Below, in pieces: positions 43,168 through 52,534 of a stretch of 64,000 bases of DNA. The DNA is from JABWBD01 sp040768665 (GTDB lineage Bacteria; Planctomycetota; Planctomycetia; Pirellulales; Thermoguttaceae). Each line of letters starts with the position of its first letter. Positions within the stretch are counted from its first letter, which is position 1. The DNA lies in contig JAXGMN010000022.1 of assembly GCA_040768665.1 (NCBI GenBank), positions 169,075 through 233,074 on the forward strand, in the 5' to 3' direction. The notes beneath the pieces are model-generated. The model searched no databases. It worked only from the letters and a program-made list of their open reading frames with translations, and was not told the origin of the DNA. The position numbers were made by a program, and so were the translations under genes.

Positions 43168-43975
43168 TGCCTCGGCCGGCACGCACTTCACTGCCGTGTC
43201 CCCGGGTTCTTCCCGTGTCGCGTGCCGCCCCGCCCCGGCTCCACGCCCCCGGCAGGTACATGGTTCTGGTGTACGCTTACAGAGATCCTGCGGCGCAGCG
43301 ATCCGTTCGGTGATCGTGAATGCCGATCCGCCGCCCCTTCCGCTGCCTGGCCGAAGAGAAGATCCTTGCGGAGTTCATCGGCGACAAGCTGGAACTTCCA
43401 GGGAAGAGCAGCGCTGCCGATCGACGTACTCACGGCCAGCGAAGTGGAACGCGCGGCTGAACGAAACGGACGTGACCACGCCCTTTGGCGATTTCCCGTC
43501 TTGCCTGCTACTGACTTTTTAGACACCCCGCTCTCAGCCGGTGCGAGCTTGCGCGCATCCCCTTCGACCCAAATCCAGTCGCCTCATCCACTTGCCGCCA
43601 GCAGCCTTGCCCAAATCAAATCGCACAAATCTCGACCTGGCGAAAAAACTCCCCTCGCCGCCCCCGCTGCCGAGCCATTTCTTCTGTTTGGCTCAAAAAA
43701 GCATTGACAGACTGCGCCGCATCGACCATACTGGCACATGGACAAATGATCATATTTGTCCACGGAGCAGGCTCACCGTTGGCGCCCTCCTGCTTCGCAG
43801 ATCTTTGACAATTTGGTTTCAGCCCGTAGGTCCCGCTTGCCAACATCGAGATCGAAACCATGCTGCAAATCATCCGACATTCCCACCCAGAAGCGCGTGG
43901 CCACCAAACGCCACCGGTTCTGAGAAATCGCAGGCTTGGTGGCCACACACTCGCCGCCCCCTCGTCCTCACCCCT
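43168..43975. other. Gene-poor region after the IS66 fragment
   Basis: About 800 bp without a gene I can support. A short frame at 43321 (MPIRRPFRCLAEEKILAEFI, about 47 residues) has no recognisable family. A half REP (GTAGGTCCCGCTTGCC) is at about 43831. The stretch probably holds the end of the IS66 element and other debris. Confidence 0.5.
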
Positions 43976-44092
43976 CACCCCTCGTCCTCACCCCTCACCC
44001 CTCATCTCTCATCTCTCATCCCTCATCCCTCATCCCTTCCGCCATCCCCTCTGCAGTGACCGGGTGGTCCGGGGCATAGAGTTTTGGAAAAT
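43976..44092. repeat. CCCTCAT heptamer array with conserved flank
   Basis: About nine loose copies of CCCTCAY/CTCATCC (about 43976-44038) are followed by about 55 bp reading CCATCCCCTCTGCAGTGACC and GGGTGGTCCGGGGCATAGAG. The same heptamer array and flank occur in inverted orientation at 63880-64000 with about 90% identity. Confidence 0.75.
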
Positions 44093-44132
44093 CGGCGCGT
44101 TTGTCCGCCACATCCCGAGGTGAGCGGCACTT

Positions 44133-44173
44133 CCAGGTCCCGCTCGGCAAGCTCGGCAAGCGGGACCTACTGG
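44133..44173. repeat. REP-like palindrome with internal duplication
   Basis: CCAGGTCCCGCTCGGCAAGC followed by CTCGGCAAGCGGGACCTAC. The CTCGGCAAG part is duplicated relative to other copies. It lies 70 bp before holA. Confidence 0.7.
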
Positions 44174-44242
44174 GGCCCTTGCCGATTCCGTACGGATCCT
44201 GGATGATTCGGGAGACGGCTCCCAAACCACCGCGGGCACGCT

Positions 44243-45304
44243 ATGGCCAAAGCCCTCCACGCAGTCGACTATCTTGCAGCTCCCGATAAGCATCCGCCGC
44301 GCCCGGTCTGTGCGGCGTTCGGCGACGAACCGTTCTTGAAACGGCAGGTTCTCTTGCGGCTTCGCCAGGCAGTGCTCGGCGAGGGCGAGGGGGACATTTC
44401 TCTGGCTACTTTTGAGGGAAAGACCGCGAAACTGCCCGACGTGCTCGATGAACTCTCGACCCTGGCCATGTTCGGCAGCGGCAAACGATTGGCGGTCGTC
44501 GAGGAGGGTGACGATTTTGTCACTCGGTACCGGGCGGAGTTGGAAGACTACGTCGATAAGCCGGTATCGACGGGGATTCTTATCCTCGAGCTGAAGAGCC
44601 TGGCCGCCAACACCCGGCTCTATAAGGCGATCGACGCTTGCGGATTTCTGGTAGAGTGCAAGGCGCCCGCCGCCGCGGCCACCTCGAAGTGGCTCCGGTC
44701 TTGGGCGGGCCAGGCACACGGATTCCAACTCGACGCTTCGGCGGCAGACGCGCTGGTGGATCTGGTTGGTCCGGAATTGGGGCTATTGGACCAGGAACTG
44801 GCTAAACTGGCGCTGACGGTGGGGTCGGGCGGATCGGTGGGCGTCGACACGGTCCGGCAGATGGTCGGAAGCTGGCGGGCGAGGACAACCTGGGAAATGC
44901 TCGATGCGGCCATGGACGGCAGAACGGCCGCGGCCATCGTCGAACTGGATCGCCTCCTGCTGGCCGGCGAGCACCCGATTGCAATCCTCGCCCAGATCTC
45001 CGCTTCACTGCGCCGGTTGGCCGCTACGACGCAACTGGTGATCGCCGGGGAAAACGCCGGACGACGGGTCTCCATTCGCGATGCCCTCGAGCGCGCGGGA
45101 GTGAAGGGCTTTGTCCTGCAAAAAAGCGAGGCACAACTTCGCCGCCTCGGCCGCCATCGAGGCGACCGGCTTTATGGCTGGCTGCTGGAGGCCGACCTGG
45201 GACTCAAGGGCGGGAGCGATCTTCCGCCCAGAGCGGTTCTTGAGCGGTTGATTGTGCGGATATCCGCTCCGGAGGGGAGGGCGGAGGCGGCTGCCCGGAG
45301 ATGA
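44243..45304 (+). CDS. holA: DNA polymerase III delta subunit (HolA)
   Basis: A 353-residue clamp-loader subunit, which opens the beta sliding clamp and sits in the DnaX complex of the replisome. It begins with PRPVCAAFGDEPFLKRQVLL (the delta-specific GDEPFL). LDELSTLAMFGSGKRLAVVE is the delta motif with a Phe-Gly contacting the clamp. A typical ALVDLVGPELGLLDQELAKL segment follows near residue 170, then an AILAQISASLRRL C-terminal helical domain. Length is normal for HolA. Start ATG 44243; no strong ribosome-binding site. It is followed 264 bp downstream by a lipoprotein gene, not an obvious operon. Confidence 0.93.
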   Translation: MAKALHAVDYLAAPDKHPPRPVCAAFGDEPFLKRQVLLRLRQAVLGEGEGDISLATFEGKTAKLPDVLDELSTLAMFGSGKRLAVVEEGDDFVTRYRAELEDYVDKPVSTGILILELKSLAANTRLYKAIDACGFLVECKAPAAAATSKWLRSWAGQAHGFQLDASAADALVDLVGPELGLLDQELAKLALTVGSGGSVGVDTVRQMVGSWRARTTWEMLDAAMDGRTAAAIVELDRLLLAGEHPIAILAQISASLRRLAATTQLVIAGENAGRRVSIRDALERAGVKGFVLQKSEAQLRRLGRHRGDRLYGWLLEADLGLKGGSDLPPRAVLERLIVRISAPEGRAEAAARR

Positions 45305-45568
45305 TGTGGCCGTAAGAGAGATCGGGGTGGCTGGGGGCGCAAGGTCCCGCTCGGCAAGCAGGGGTACAGGCGGTTGCTGCGTAGGGCTGGTTCATGGCGT
45401 AGGATCGGGGGCGGCTCGGGGCGCGTTTGAGGTTGCTTGGTCGGCCGGCGGTTCCAAGTCCCCCTCGGCAATCAGGACCTACGGGTGGGCTTGCAGTTTT
45501 AGGCTGTTTCCTCTATGATCCGCCCCCTACTCTGTGGGCCAATTCTCACTAAGTATCTTGCCGGCCTG

Positions 45569-46933
45569 ATGGTACGATTTCTCCGTAAGATCGTGGCGAT
45601 CACGTGCGTCGCGACCGTTTTCGGTTGCACTTCGTCGCCTTGGTCGGCTACCAAGCCGGCCGCGGAACGCTCCGAAGTGCCGGAAGCGGGCACGTCGGAG
45701 TCGGCCAGCGCCGAGGCGGCCCCAACCAGTCCTTCGCTTCCGGGCCAAGGCACGACTCCCGATCCGCAGGCCATGAAGGATGTGATGGCCCAGTTGCAGG
45801 AGATGGGCGACCTGGAGCCTGCTGTTCGCGACCGCTTGATGGAGGACCTGAAGCAAACGGATCCCCGCCTCTGGCAAGGCGTAGTGCGGCAGTTCCGCGC
45901 CATGCTCGCCTGCCGGCAACAGCTCAATCACCAGCAGCAGGGCAAGCCGGGGCAACCGGCAGCGTCGCTGCCGGTTGCGAATTCGGCGGCAACCTTGACC
46001 GCGCTCGACTCTGAAAGCGCGGCCAAACGGGAGGAAAGAAGCTCAGCGGGCGGCAATCCGTCGCAATCGGCCTCGCGGGATGAGTGCAACCCGGCTCCGA
46101 CGGAGGTTGCGGAGAAGAGTCTTAGCGGTTCCGTGCCTTCCGAGGGTGACCGGCAGGTGAAGTCGGCGGCTCGAGGCCGCGAGGCCGGCCGGGTCGACCA
46201 TGCTTCGTATACCGATGAAGCTCTCGACGATTGGCAAGCTGATCTCGAACGGGCGATCCGCAGACTGGAGCAGAATGTGGCCTCCAGCCCGCGCTCGGCG
46301 GGCGAGGTGGCCGAGCATGCGCGGCTCCGCATGCTGTATCTCCTGGCCGATCGTCGTGACGACGCCCTGCGCCCGATCCCGTCTGCCAGTCCGTCGGTCC
46401 AGGATTTCTGGGCCAAAGAACTCTACGGGCTTGCCGCCTGGCTCGACACGCAGGGGATCGACGACCCGACGCGGCGAGCCGCCGAAGCCAAGCTTCATCT
46501 CAGCGAGGCGATCAACCGGCTGGGAGAGCAGTCGCCCCTGATCGTCCGCAATCTGGCGTTCGTGACCGACATCCAGAGTTTCGGCAGCTACAAACCGTTT
46601 CCCGAGTGCAAGTTCACTCCGGGCCAGGAAGTGCTTCTCTACGCAGAGGTCGAGAACTTCTCCAGCGAGTCGACCTCCAAGGGCTACCGGACCTCGTTGC
46701 GGTTCGGCTACCAGATTTTCGACAGCCGCGGGCAGCGGGTTGCGGAACACGAGTTTACCGCCCAAGAAGACTGCCTGAACATGCGGCGCGATTTCTTCAT
46801 CGGCTACCACTTTTTTATTCCGACCCGCATCTACGACGGCAAACACACGTTGCAGTTGACGGTCGAAGATCTCCACAGCCAGAAGATCGGCCAGTCGTCG
46901 ATCGACTTCACGGTTCACCAACGCACACGGTAG
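45569..46933 (+). CDS. Predicted lipoprotein of unknown function
   Basis: A 454-residue protein with a lipoprotein signal (LRKIVAITCVATVFGC, Cys about residue 20), a low-complexity Ser/Ala/Pro/Gln region to about residue 210, then a folded C-terminal part (ALDDWQADLERAIRRLEQNV, FVTDIQSFGSYKPFPECKFT, PGQEVLLYAEVENFSSESTS, FFIGYHFFIPTRIYDGKHTL, ending SSIDFTVHQRTR). The C-terminal domain reads like a beta-sandwich. I know similar proteins downstream of holA in planctomycetes but no function. An ATG 54 bases upstream is possible, but the lipobox favours 45569. Confidence 0.75.
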   Translation: MVRFLRKIVAITCVATVFGCTSSPWSATKPAAERSEVPEAGTSESASAEAAPTSPSLPGQGTTPDPQAMKDVMAQLQEMGDLEPAVRDRLMEDLKQTDPRLWQGVVRQFRAMLACRQQLNHQQQGKPGQPAASLPVANSAATLTALDSESAAKREERSSAGGNPSQSASRDECNPAPTEVAEKSLSGSVPSEGDRQVKSAARGREAGRVDHASYTDEALDDWQADLERAIRRLEQNVASSPRSAGEVAEHARLRMLYLLADRRDDALRPIPSASPSVQDFWAKELYGLAAWLDTQGIDDPTRRAAEAKLHLSEAINRLGEQSPLIVRNLAFVTDIQSFGSYKPFPECKFTPGQEVLLYAEVENFSSESTSKGYRTSLRFGYQIFDSRGQRVAEHEFTAQEDCLNMRRDFFIGYHFFIPTRIYDGKHTLQLTVEDLHSQKIGQSSIDFTVHQRTR

Positions 46934-47023
46934 CAGCCGTCCCCGTTTTGCCACGCCGCCCACGTGACGTGTTTCTCGTCTGCAGCTCGCTATCGACCTG
47001 CCGTTTCGGAGGCGCTGAGCGAG

Positions 47024-47335
47024 TTATCGTGCGCGATCGTTCGTCAGCAGGCTTTCGATCCGAGCGGCAAGCGCATCAGCTTCGGCCCCGCGGATGAGAA
47101 AGCGTTTTTGCTGCGAAGTCTCTCCGACGATCAGCTCGATCTGCGATTTGCGCAGAGACAACTCTTTGCACAGCAAAGCAACGACGGCTTTGTTGGCCTT
47201 GCCTTTTTCGGCGACCTGCGTCACGCAGACCTTGAGCATGCCGTCTTGGACGCCGCGGATTTCGTTGCGGCGGCTGCCCGGCTGGGCTCGTACGGGCAGA
47301 ACGACTCCTTGGGCATGCGGCTCCAGGGCGATCAT
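47024..47335 (-). CDS. DUF167 / YggU family protein
   Basis: A 103-residue protein of the YggU (DUF167) family: VVLPVRAQPGSRRNEIRGVQ, LKVCVTQVAEKGKANKAVVA and RKSQIELIVGETSQQKRFLI are the three conserved blocks. The family is a small alpha/beta fold with no proven role. Its ATG overlaps the stop of the YggS-type gene (ATGA), a gene pair kept together in many bacteria. Confidence 0.9.
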   Translation of the reverse strand: MIALEPHAQGVVLPVRAQPGSRRNEIRGVQDGMLKVCVTQVAEKGKANKAVVALLCKELSLRKSQIELIVGETSQQKRFLIRGAEADALAARIESLLTNDRAR

Positions 47336-48036
47336 TCGGTCACTCCCTCGAACAGAGCCGAACCGATGCGGACGATCGTTGCCCCTTCCCGGATCGCCTC
47401 CTGGTAATCTCCGCTCATGCCCATCGAAAGTTCGCCCAAGGCGACGCCGGGAGGGCAGTCTCTGCGGAGCCGATCCCGGAGCGCGCGGAGCGAGGCGAAA
47501 TCGCGGCGGGCAACGTCCGGTCCGCCTTCCAGACTGGCCATCGTCATCAGGCCGCGGATCTCGAGGCGGCCCAACCCGGCCAGTTCGTCCAGGCGGCGAT
47601 CCAATTCGTCGGGCGAGAATCCGTGCTTGGCCTCGTCGCCCGAGACGTTCACTTCCAGAAGCACCGGCATCGTGCGACCCGCGGCCCCGGCGGCCTCGTC
47701 GATGGCCACCGCCAGCCGGACACTATCGACGGATTGGATCATTTCGACTACCGGGAGCGTGCGTTGGACTTTGTTCCGCTGCAGATGACCGATCATGTGC
47801 CAACGGACCGGGAGATCCGCGAGGTCGGCCGCCCGGCTGCAAAGCTGCTGGGGACGGCTTTCGCCCAGGGTGGCGCAGCCGGCTTCGACCAGGGCACGGA
47901 TCACCTCCGGCCCGACGTACTTGGTTACCGCGACCAAGGCGACTTCGTCGGGCGAGCGGCCGCTCGCGCCGGCCGCGGCCGCGATCTTCTGCCGGACTCC
48001 GGCCAGATTCTCCGCGACTCGATCGGTACATTCCAT
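47332..48036 (-). CDS. YggS-type PLP homeostasis protein (PLPBP)
   Basis: A 234-residue PLP-binding protein of the YggS/PROSC family, which buffers pyridoxal phosphate and affects amino-acid pools but has no known enzyme activity. Signatures are VALVAVTKYVGPEVIRALVE (Lys binding PLP), LGESRPQQLCSRA, RWHMIGHLQRNKVQ, LEVNVSGDEAKHGFSPDEL and LSMGMSGDYQEAIREGATIV, RIG (phosphate binding). The start ATG at 48036 follows a half hairpin arm (about 48057). It is translationally coupled to the DUF167 gene downstream. Confidence 0.93.
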   Translation of the reverse strand: MECTDRVAENLAGVRQKIAAAAGASGRSPDEVALVAVTKYVGPEVIRALVEAGCATLGESRPQQLCSRAADLADLPVRWHMIGHLQRNKVQRTLPVVEMIQSVDSVRLAVAIDEAAGAAGRTMPVLLEVNVSGDEAKHGFSPDELDRRLDELAGLGRLEIRGLMTMASLEGGPDVARRDFASLRALRDRLRRDCPPGVALGELSMGMSGDYQEAIREGATIVRIGSALFEGVTE

Positions 48037-48087
48037 GGCGATTGCTCCGGAGTTGGCCTGATGAAAAAGGGGACAGGCATCCCAGGA

Positions 48088-49323
48088 CTACGGGGCATCG
48101 GGCTCGATGCTCACCATCGCATGGGGGGCATTGGATAAAAGGATGCACGAACGATGCCGGTGTGCCAGCCGAACCAGTTCCGCGTGATCGCTGATCGGAG
48201 CCATCTCCAGGTCCTCAACCATCGAATCGTCCAGGCGGCTGAGGAGGTAGACGTCCGCCCGATCGAGTGCCTCGGCCAACTGAGTGGCCTGCAGGAGATC
48301 CTCAGGCAACTCCTTGCGGATATGGCGCATCGCGTCGCGGCGGGACCGCGCTCCAACCAACTGCTGAACCGCCGGTCCCGGCGGAGCCGAAAGCTCACAG
48401 CACAGCGCGATCGCGCCTCCCTCCTCGACCAGTCCTCCAGCCAGCGCCAGGGAAGTGCCGACGTTCTGCCACGTCTGCTGGGAAGGGCCGCCTTCGATTC
48501 CGGCGATCACCAGGCTTGCCCGGCGTGGAACGCTGCACGACCACGCCTTGTCGTACGACCGGCGGCCGCGCTCGCCCACCGCTTGGACTTCGCCGGCCAG
48601 CACGTCCAGGACTTCCTCGCCCCCTGCCGGAACGGCAACGATCGAAAAGGTCACGCCCAGCAGCCACCCGACCTCGTTGCACTGTTCGATCAGACTCGCT
48701 CGATAAGCACTGCCAGCGTGCGTAGCCGGCGGCGAGCGGAATCGCTGCTGGGCGCGAAGATCCGAGAACGTCGGATAGATCGTGCCATGGACGCCATGGT
48801 AGCCCGGCGAAGAGGGACTGCGTACGCGGCCGATCGGCAGAACAACATCGGCGTCGGTAATCGCACGATTCAGGAAAATCGGATCTCCTCGGCCCGTGGC
48901 CGCGAGATAGGCCATTTTGCGGCGGTTCTCCGGTTCGTGGGTGACGACTGCAACCCGGCTTCGCAAGTCGTCAGGCAGATCGCGCCGGGGATCGTCTCTT
49001 GCGGTTTGGACATCCGTCGACGTACGGAGCACCGTCAGACCGTCCGGATCGAGGCCAGCTTCCACTAGGCAGTGAATCACCTCCGCGACGATCTTCTCCA
49101 CTTGCGGTACACCCGGCTCCAGGGCCAGAACAACCTGGTCCGCCGGAGTCGTGGCGGCCGAGAGCGGCGGGTACTCCACCGGATCGCAAAGGGCGGCCGC
49201 GGTGGCCTCCGCTATGTTAAGGATTGGCAATGTCCGTGGAACCTCACACTCCGCCACCAAGGCGTCGTCGGCCAAGTCGAATTCGACCCGGGAACCGGCT
49301 CCATATCGAAAAATCGAGATCAT
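48088..49323 (-). CDS. LarA-like (DUF2088) family protein
   Basis: A 411-residue protein resembling the N-terminal domain of lactate racemase LarA: FRYGAGSRVEFDLADDALVA at the start, DQVVLALEPGVPQVEKIVAE, VLRTSTDVQTARDDPRRDLP, VVTHEPENRRKMAYLAATG and the long SSPGYHGVHGTIYPTFSD block. In true LarA, His residues and a Lys carry a nickel-pincer cofactor. The expected DHDP-type motif is not obvious here, so racemase activity is unproven. No LarB/C/E maturation genes are nearby. Start ATG 49323 is preferred to a TTG upstream. Confidence 0.72.
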   Translation of the reverse strand: MISIFRYGAGSRVEFDLADDALVAECEVPRTLPILNIAEATAAALCDPVEYPPLSAATTPADQVVLALEPGVPQVEKIVAEVIHCLVEAGLDPDGLTVLRTSTDVQTARDDPRRDLPDDLRSRVAVVTHEPENRRKMAYLAATGRGDPIFLNRAITDADVVLPIGRVRSPSSPGYHGVHGTIYPTFSDLRAQQRFRSPPATHAGSAYRASLIEQCNEVGWLLGVTFSIVAVPAGGEEVLDVLAGEVQAVGERGRRSYDKAWSCSVPRRASLVIAGIEGGPSQQTWQNVGTSLALAGGLVEEGGAIALCCELSAPPGPAVQQLVGARSRRDAMRHIRKELPEDLLQATQLAEALDRADVYLLSRLDDSMVEDLEMAPISDHAELVRLAHRHRSCILLSNAPHAMVSIEPDAP

Positions 49324-49584
49324 CGCTGTAAAAACAGGTGATTTAGGCAAAGGGCGAATTACTTCTCACTTGTCATCAATCTTACCGCTGCTTAGGAATA
49401 AGGGTCAAGAAGTCGAGCTTTACGCGATCACCGGCTTTGCCAATAATGCCGCCAACCCCACCGAAGTCTACATCGCGGGTGAACCGCGCATAAGGTGGGC
49501 AGCGTAGTACCAATTGGGGAATCGTGCGCAGACGTGCGGCTTGCTTCTCAGGCTCGATGGAAAACAGATTAGAAAGACGAACTC

Positions 49585-52134
49585 ATGGCGATAATCAGAC
49601 GAAAGAACTGGTCGGCACTGCGGGCCGGGTCGGTCGCACTCCTCGCGTTGGCCGTGGCGTTGCCCGTGTTGAGCGGGTGCAGCAAACCACAGTCGCCGCC
49701 CGCGTCGACTCCGACCGTCGAGACCGGAACATCGGAATCCCCGGCCCCGGCAGAACAGCCGACCGCTGCGGCAGGATCGCAGCAGCCAGGCGTCGACGCC
49801 ACACTGCAGCCACCGAAAGCGGGGCAGCCGAAGCCCGCGGAGATTCTCACTTCGATGGTCGCCGCCTATCGGGCCGCCACGAGCTACGCCGACCAGGCAA
49901 CCGTCCGGATTCAGGCTTCGCTGGGCGATCAGAAGGTCGATCAGGCAGTCGATTACTCCGTGGCGCTGGTTCGCCCGAACAAACTGCGATTGCAGGTGTA
50001 TCAAGGGGTCGCTGTGTGCGACGGGTCGCAACTCTGGGCCTTTACCCAGGAACTGCCGAAACAGGTGCTCAACCGCCCTGCGCCGGAAAAACTCTCCTTT
50101 GAAGATCTTCTGTCCGACGAAATGTTCGCCAGCGCGCTGACGCAAGGACCATCGCAGACCTTTTCTTGGGTGCCGGTCCAGCTTTTGTTGTTGTGGGCGG
50201 AAGATCCGCTGAAGACCATTCTCTACCAGGCTCAGGAGCCGGTGCTTTTGGGTACCGGCACAATCGACGGGAGGGAGTGCTACCGGGTCGACGTCACGCG
50301 ACCGGAGGGGAAGAACGTTCTGTGGATCGATGCCGAATCGTCGGTGCTGCGCCGGGTCGAGTTGCCCGCGGAAGAGCTCGGGCGGGCGATCGGCGGTGGG
50401 CAGCAGTTGGACAACGTCTCGCTGGTCGCCGATTTTAACAACGCCCAGCTCAACGTCGAGGTGACCGGCGATGCGTTCAAGTTTGAAACGCCGCCGGAGG
50501 AAGTCGAGGTCGTCGAGCGGCTCGCCCCGCCGACGGTCCGTATGCTGGGCAAGCCGGCTCCGGATTTCAAGTTTGTCGACTTGGACGGCAACGAGGTGAC
50601 GCCGAAGTCGCTGGAAGGCAAGGTCGCCGTTCTCGATTTCTGGGCGACGTGGTGCGGCCCCTGCCGCACGAGTCTGCCGCTGGTGGACAAGGTCTACCAG
50701 CAATACAAGGACAACGAGAAGGTGAGATTCCTGGCGGTCAGCGTCGACGAGATGAGTGTCACCGACCAGCAGCTCCGCGACACATTCACCGAGCTCAAGG
50801 TAAACCTGCCGATCGGTCGCGACCCGGAGCAGCACGTGGGCCGCGCGTTTCAGACGATGGCAATCCCGGCGATGTTCCTCATCGGCCCGGACGGCGTCGT
50901 GCAGCACTCGGAGGCGGGCATGCAGCCGGCGATGGACATCGAGCTTGCGGACCGTCTGGCCGAGCTTCTGGCCGGCCGCGACGTCTACTCGAAGACGCTC
51001 GAGCGAATCGATGCCCAGCGCAAGCGCTACCACGAGTTCATCGGTGAATGGCTTGCCAAAGGACTCTATGTGCCCCCGATGAACGAGGAGAAGGAGATCC
51101 CGGAGGCACAGATCGGCGAGCGGACCGAACCCTCGGCATTCACGCTGACCTCGTTTTGGAAGAGCACCGAAGTGAAGGAGCCGGGCAACATCCTGGTGGT
51201 GCCTCGGGCCGACCAGCCGGCGCAGATCTTCGTGCTCGACGGCTGGCGAACCGTCGCCGAACTCGACGCGTCGGGTAAGGCCGTTGCCACGCACCCGCTG
51301 GATATCGGGGACCGCGAAGTCGTCAGCTTCCTCCGCACTGCGGTCGGAAAAGACGGAAAACGCCGCTTCGCCGCGTCCGGCTCCATGCAGCAGCGGGTAC
51401 ATGTCTTTGACGAGAATTGGGAGCGGCTGTTGAGCTTTCCGGAAAACGCCCTGGAAAACCCGCACACAGGCATCGCCGACGTGCAACTCGCCGATCTGGA
51501 AGGCGACGGCACGCCGGATATGTGTTTGGGCTACTGGGGAATCAACGGCGTTCAGGCGGTTTCGATCGACGGAAAGCTGCTGTGGTCGAACAAAATGATC
51601 AGCATGGCGCTCCGCGTCGCGCCGCTCGGGCCCGGTCCGGAAGGCAATCGCAACGTGGTGTGTACCAACAACCAGGGAAGCCTGGTCATCGTCACCCCCG
51701 AGGGCAAGTCGGAGGGCGAACTGAACGTGCCCGGCAAGATGTTCCAATGGGTCGTCGCTGCCGATCTGGACGGCCAGGAGCCATTCGACCTTTGCTGCCT
51801 CTCGGCGCGCGACGTCGGCGTGACCGAGGCCGTGGGCGTCAACCTCAAAGGCGAGCACCTTTGGGACTATCCGCTCCCCCAAGGCGTTCATCAGCGCCCG
51901 ATCGAACTGATCGTCGCCGGCCAGATCAAGCCGGACGGACCGGGGCAATGGCTCCTTCCCGGAGCCGACGGTTCCATCCACGTGATTGCCGTCGACGGGA
52001 CACCGATCGACAAATTCCAGTACGGCGCCGCGCTTGATGGACTGGCGACCGCGAAGATCGACGGCGAACCGGTGCTGCTCGTCTCGTCAGTCCAAGGCGT
52101 CGAGGCGTTCCGTGTAAGCTGGCCGAAAAAATAG
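49585..52134 (+). CDS. Lipoprotein with LolA-like, TlpA-thioredoxin and repeat domains
   Basis: An 849-residue cell-envelope protein. It has a lipoprotein signal (SVALLALAVALPVLSGCSKP, Cys about residue 32) and a low-complexity linker. A LolA-like/DUF2092 domain spans about 85-310 (ILTSMVAAYRAATSYADQAT, VLWIDAESSVLRRVELP). A TlpA-type thioredoxin domain spans about 325-470, with LDFWATWCGPCRTSLPLVDK (WCGPC about 356). The C-terminal part, about 540-849, resembles FG-GAP/beta-propeller repeats (VQLADLEGDGTPDMCLGYWG, WVVAADLDGQEPFDLCC). It probably acts as a membrane-anchored thiol reductase in the periplasmic space. The fusion is a planctomycete habit, and the partner is unknown. Start ATG 49585. 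Confidence 0.88.
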   Translation: MAIIRRKNWSALRAGSVALLALAVALPVLSGCSKPQSPPASTPTVETGTSESPAPAEQPTAAAGSQQPGVDATLQPPKAGQPKPAEILTSMVAAYRAATSYADQATVRIQASLGDQKVDQAVDYSVALVRPNKLRLQVYQGVAVCDGSQLWAFTQELPKQVLNRPAPEKLSFEDLLSDEMFASALTQGPSQTFSWVPVQLLLLWAEDPLKTILYQAQEPVLLGTGTIDGRECYRVDVTRPEGKNVLWIDAESSVLRRVELPAEELGRAIGGGQQLDNVSLVADFNNAQLNVEVTGDAFKFETPPEEVEVVERLAPPTVRMLGKPAPDFKFVDLDGNEVTPKSLEGKVAVLDFWATWCGPCRTSLPLVDKVYQQYKDNEKVRFLAVSVDEMSVTDQQLRDTFTELKVNLPIGRDPEQHVGRAFQTMAIPAMFLIGPDGVVQHSEAGMQPAMDIELADRLAELLAGRDVYSKTLERIDAQRKRYHEFIGEWLAKGLYVPPMNEEKEIPEAQIGERTEPSAFTLTSFWKSTEVKEPGNILVVPRADQPAQIFVLDGWRTVAELDASGKAVATHPLDIGDREVVSFLRTAVGKDGKRRFAASGSMQQRVHVFDENWERLLSFPENALENPHTGIADVQLADLEGDGTPDMCLGYWGINGVQAVSIDGKLLWSNKMISMALRVAPLGPGPEGNRNVVCTNNQGSLVIVTPEGKSEGELNVPGKMFQWVVAADLDGQEPFDLCCLSARDVGVTEAVGVNLKGEHLWDYPLPQGVHQRPIELIVAGQIKPDGPGQWLLPGADGSIHVIAVDGTPIDKFQYGAALDGLATAKIDGEPVLLVSSVQGVEAFRVSWPKK

Positions 52135-52185
52135 GCGACCCCAAGAAGCGGCTCACGCCAACTAAAAGCCTTCGGCAAGCGGGAC

Positions 52186-52515
52186 CTACTGTGCGGTGGC
52201 GCGGGAACATAGTTCTATAAGTCGTTCTGCGTCCGCGCGGATCTCTTCCTCAGGCAGCGACTGGCGAATTGCCAGCTCGAGCTTGCCGGCCGCAAGGGTA
52301 ATCGGGTCAAAACCGTATCCGCCCGCGGCTCCCTTGAGTTGGTGGGCAATCCGCCGCAAAGCGCTCCAATCGTTCTCTTTCAGGCTCTCGGTGAGGCTGG
52401 CCGTGCGGCCGGGCATCTCCTCCACAAAAAGTACGACGAGATTGTTGAAGTCGGGATCTCCCTGGAAGGTGGAGTAGAGCGGTCCTGATCCAAACTCGAT
52501 TGGAATGCGTGACAT
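52186..52515 (-). CDS. Orphan Hpt (histidine phosphotransfer) domain protein
   Basis: A 109-residue single Hpt domain. The phospho-acceptor His is in RRIAHQLKGAAGGYGFDPI (about residue 60), the classic HxLKGxAxxxG motif, within a four-helix bundle (FVEEMPGRTASLTESLKEND before it, AAGKLELAIRQSLPEEEIRA after). It would relay phosphate between response-regulator receivers. No kinase or response regulator is adjacent, so its partners are elsewhere. Start ATG 52515 has AAAGGA upstream. Confidence 0.9.
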   Translation of the reverse strand: MSRIPIEFGSGPLYSTFQGDPDFNNLVVLFVEEMPGRTASLTESLKENDWSALRRIAHQLKGAAGGYGFDPITLAAGKLELAIRQSLPEEEIRADAERLIELCSRATAQ

Positions 52516-52534
52516 CGGTGTTCCTTTGCTCGGG

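Noticed and set aside
49363..49507. Short plus-strand peptide upstream of the TlpA gene (VELYAITGFANNAANPTEVY)
   Set aside because: Reads smoothly for about 35 residues but has no start context, family match or continuation; likely a relic or chance.
49468..51981. Minus-strand open frame of over 800 codons opposite the TlpA fusion gene
   Set aside because: No domain recognised and no ribosome-binding site; the plus strand carries clear WCGPC and lipoprotein signals. Long antisense frames are expected at this GC content.
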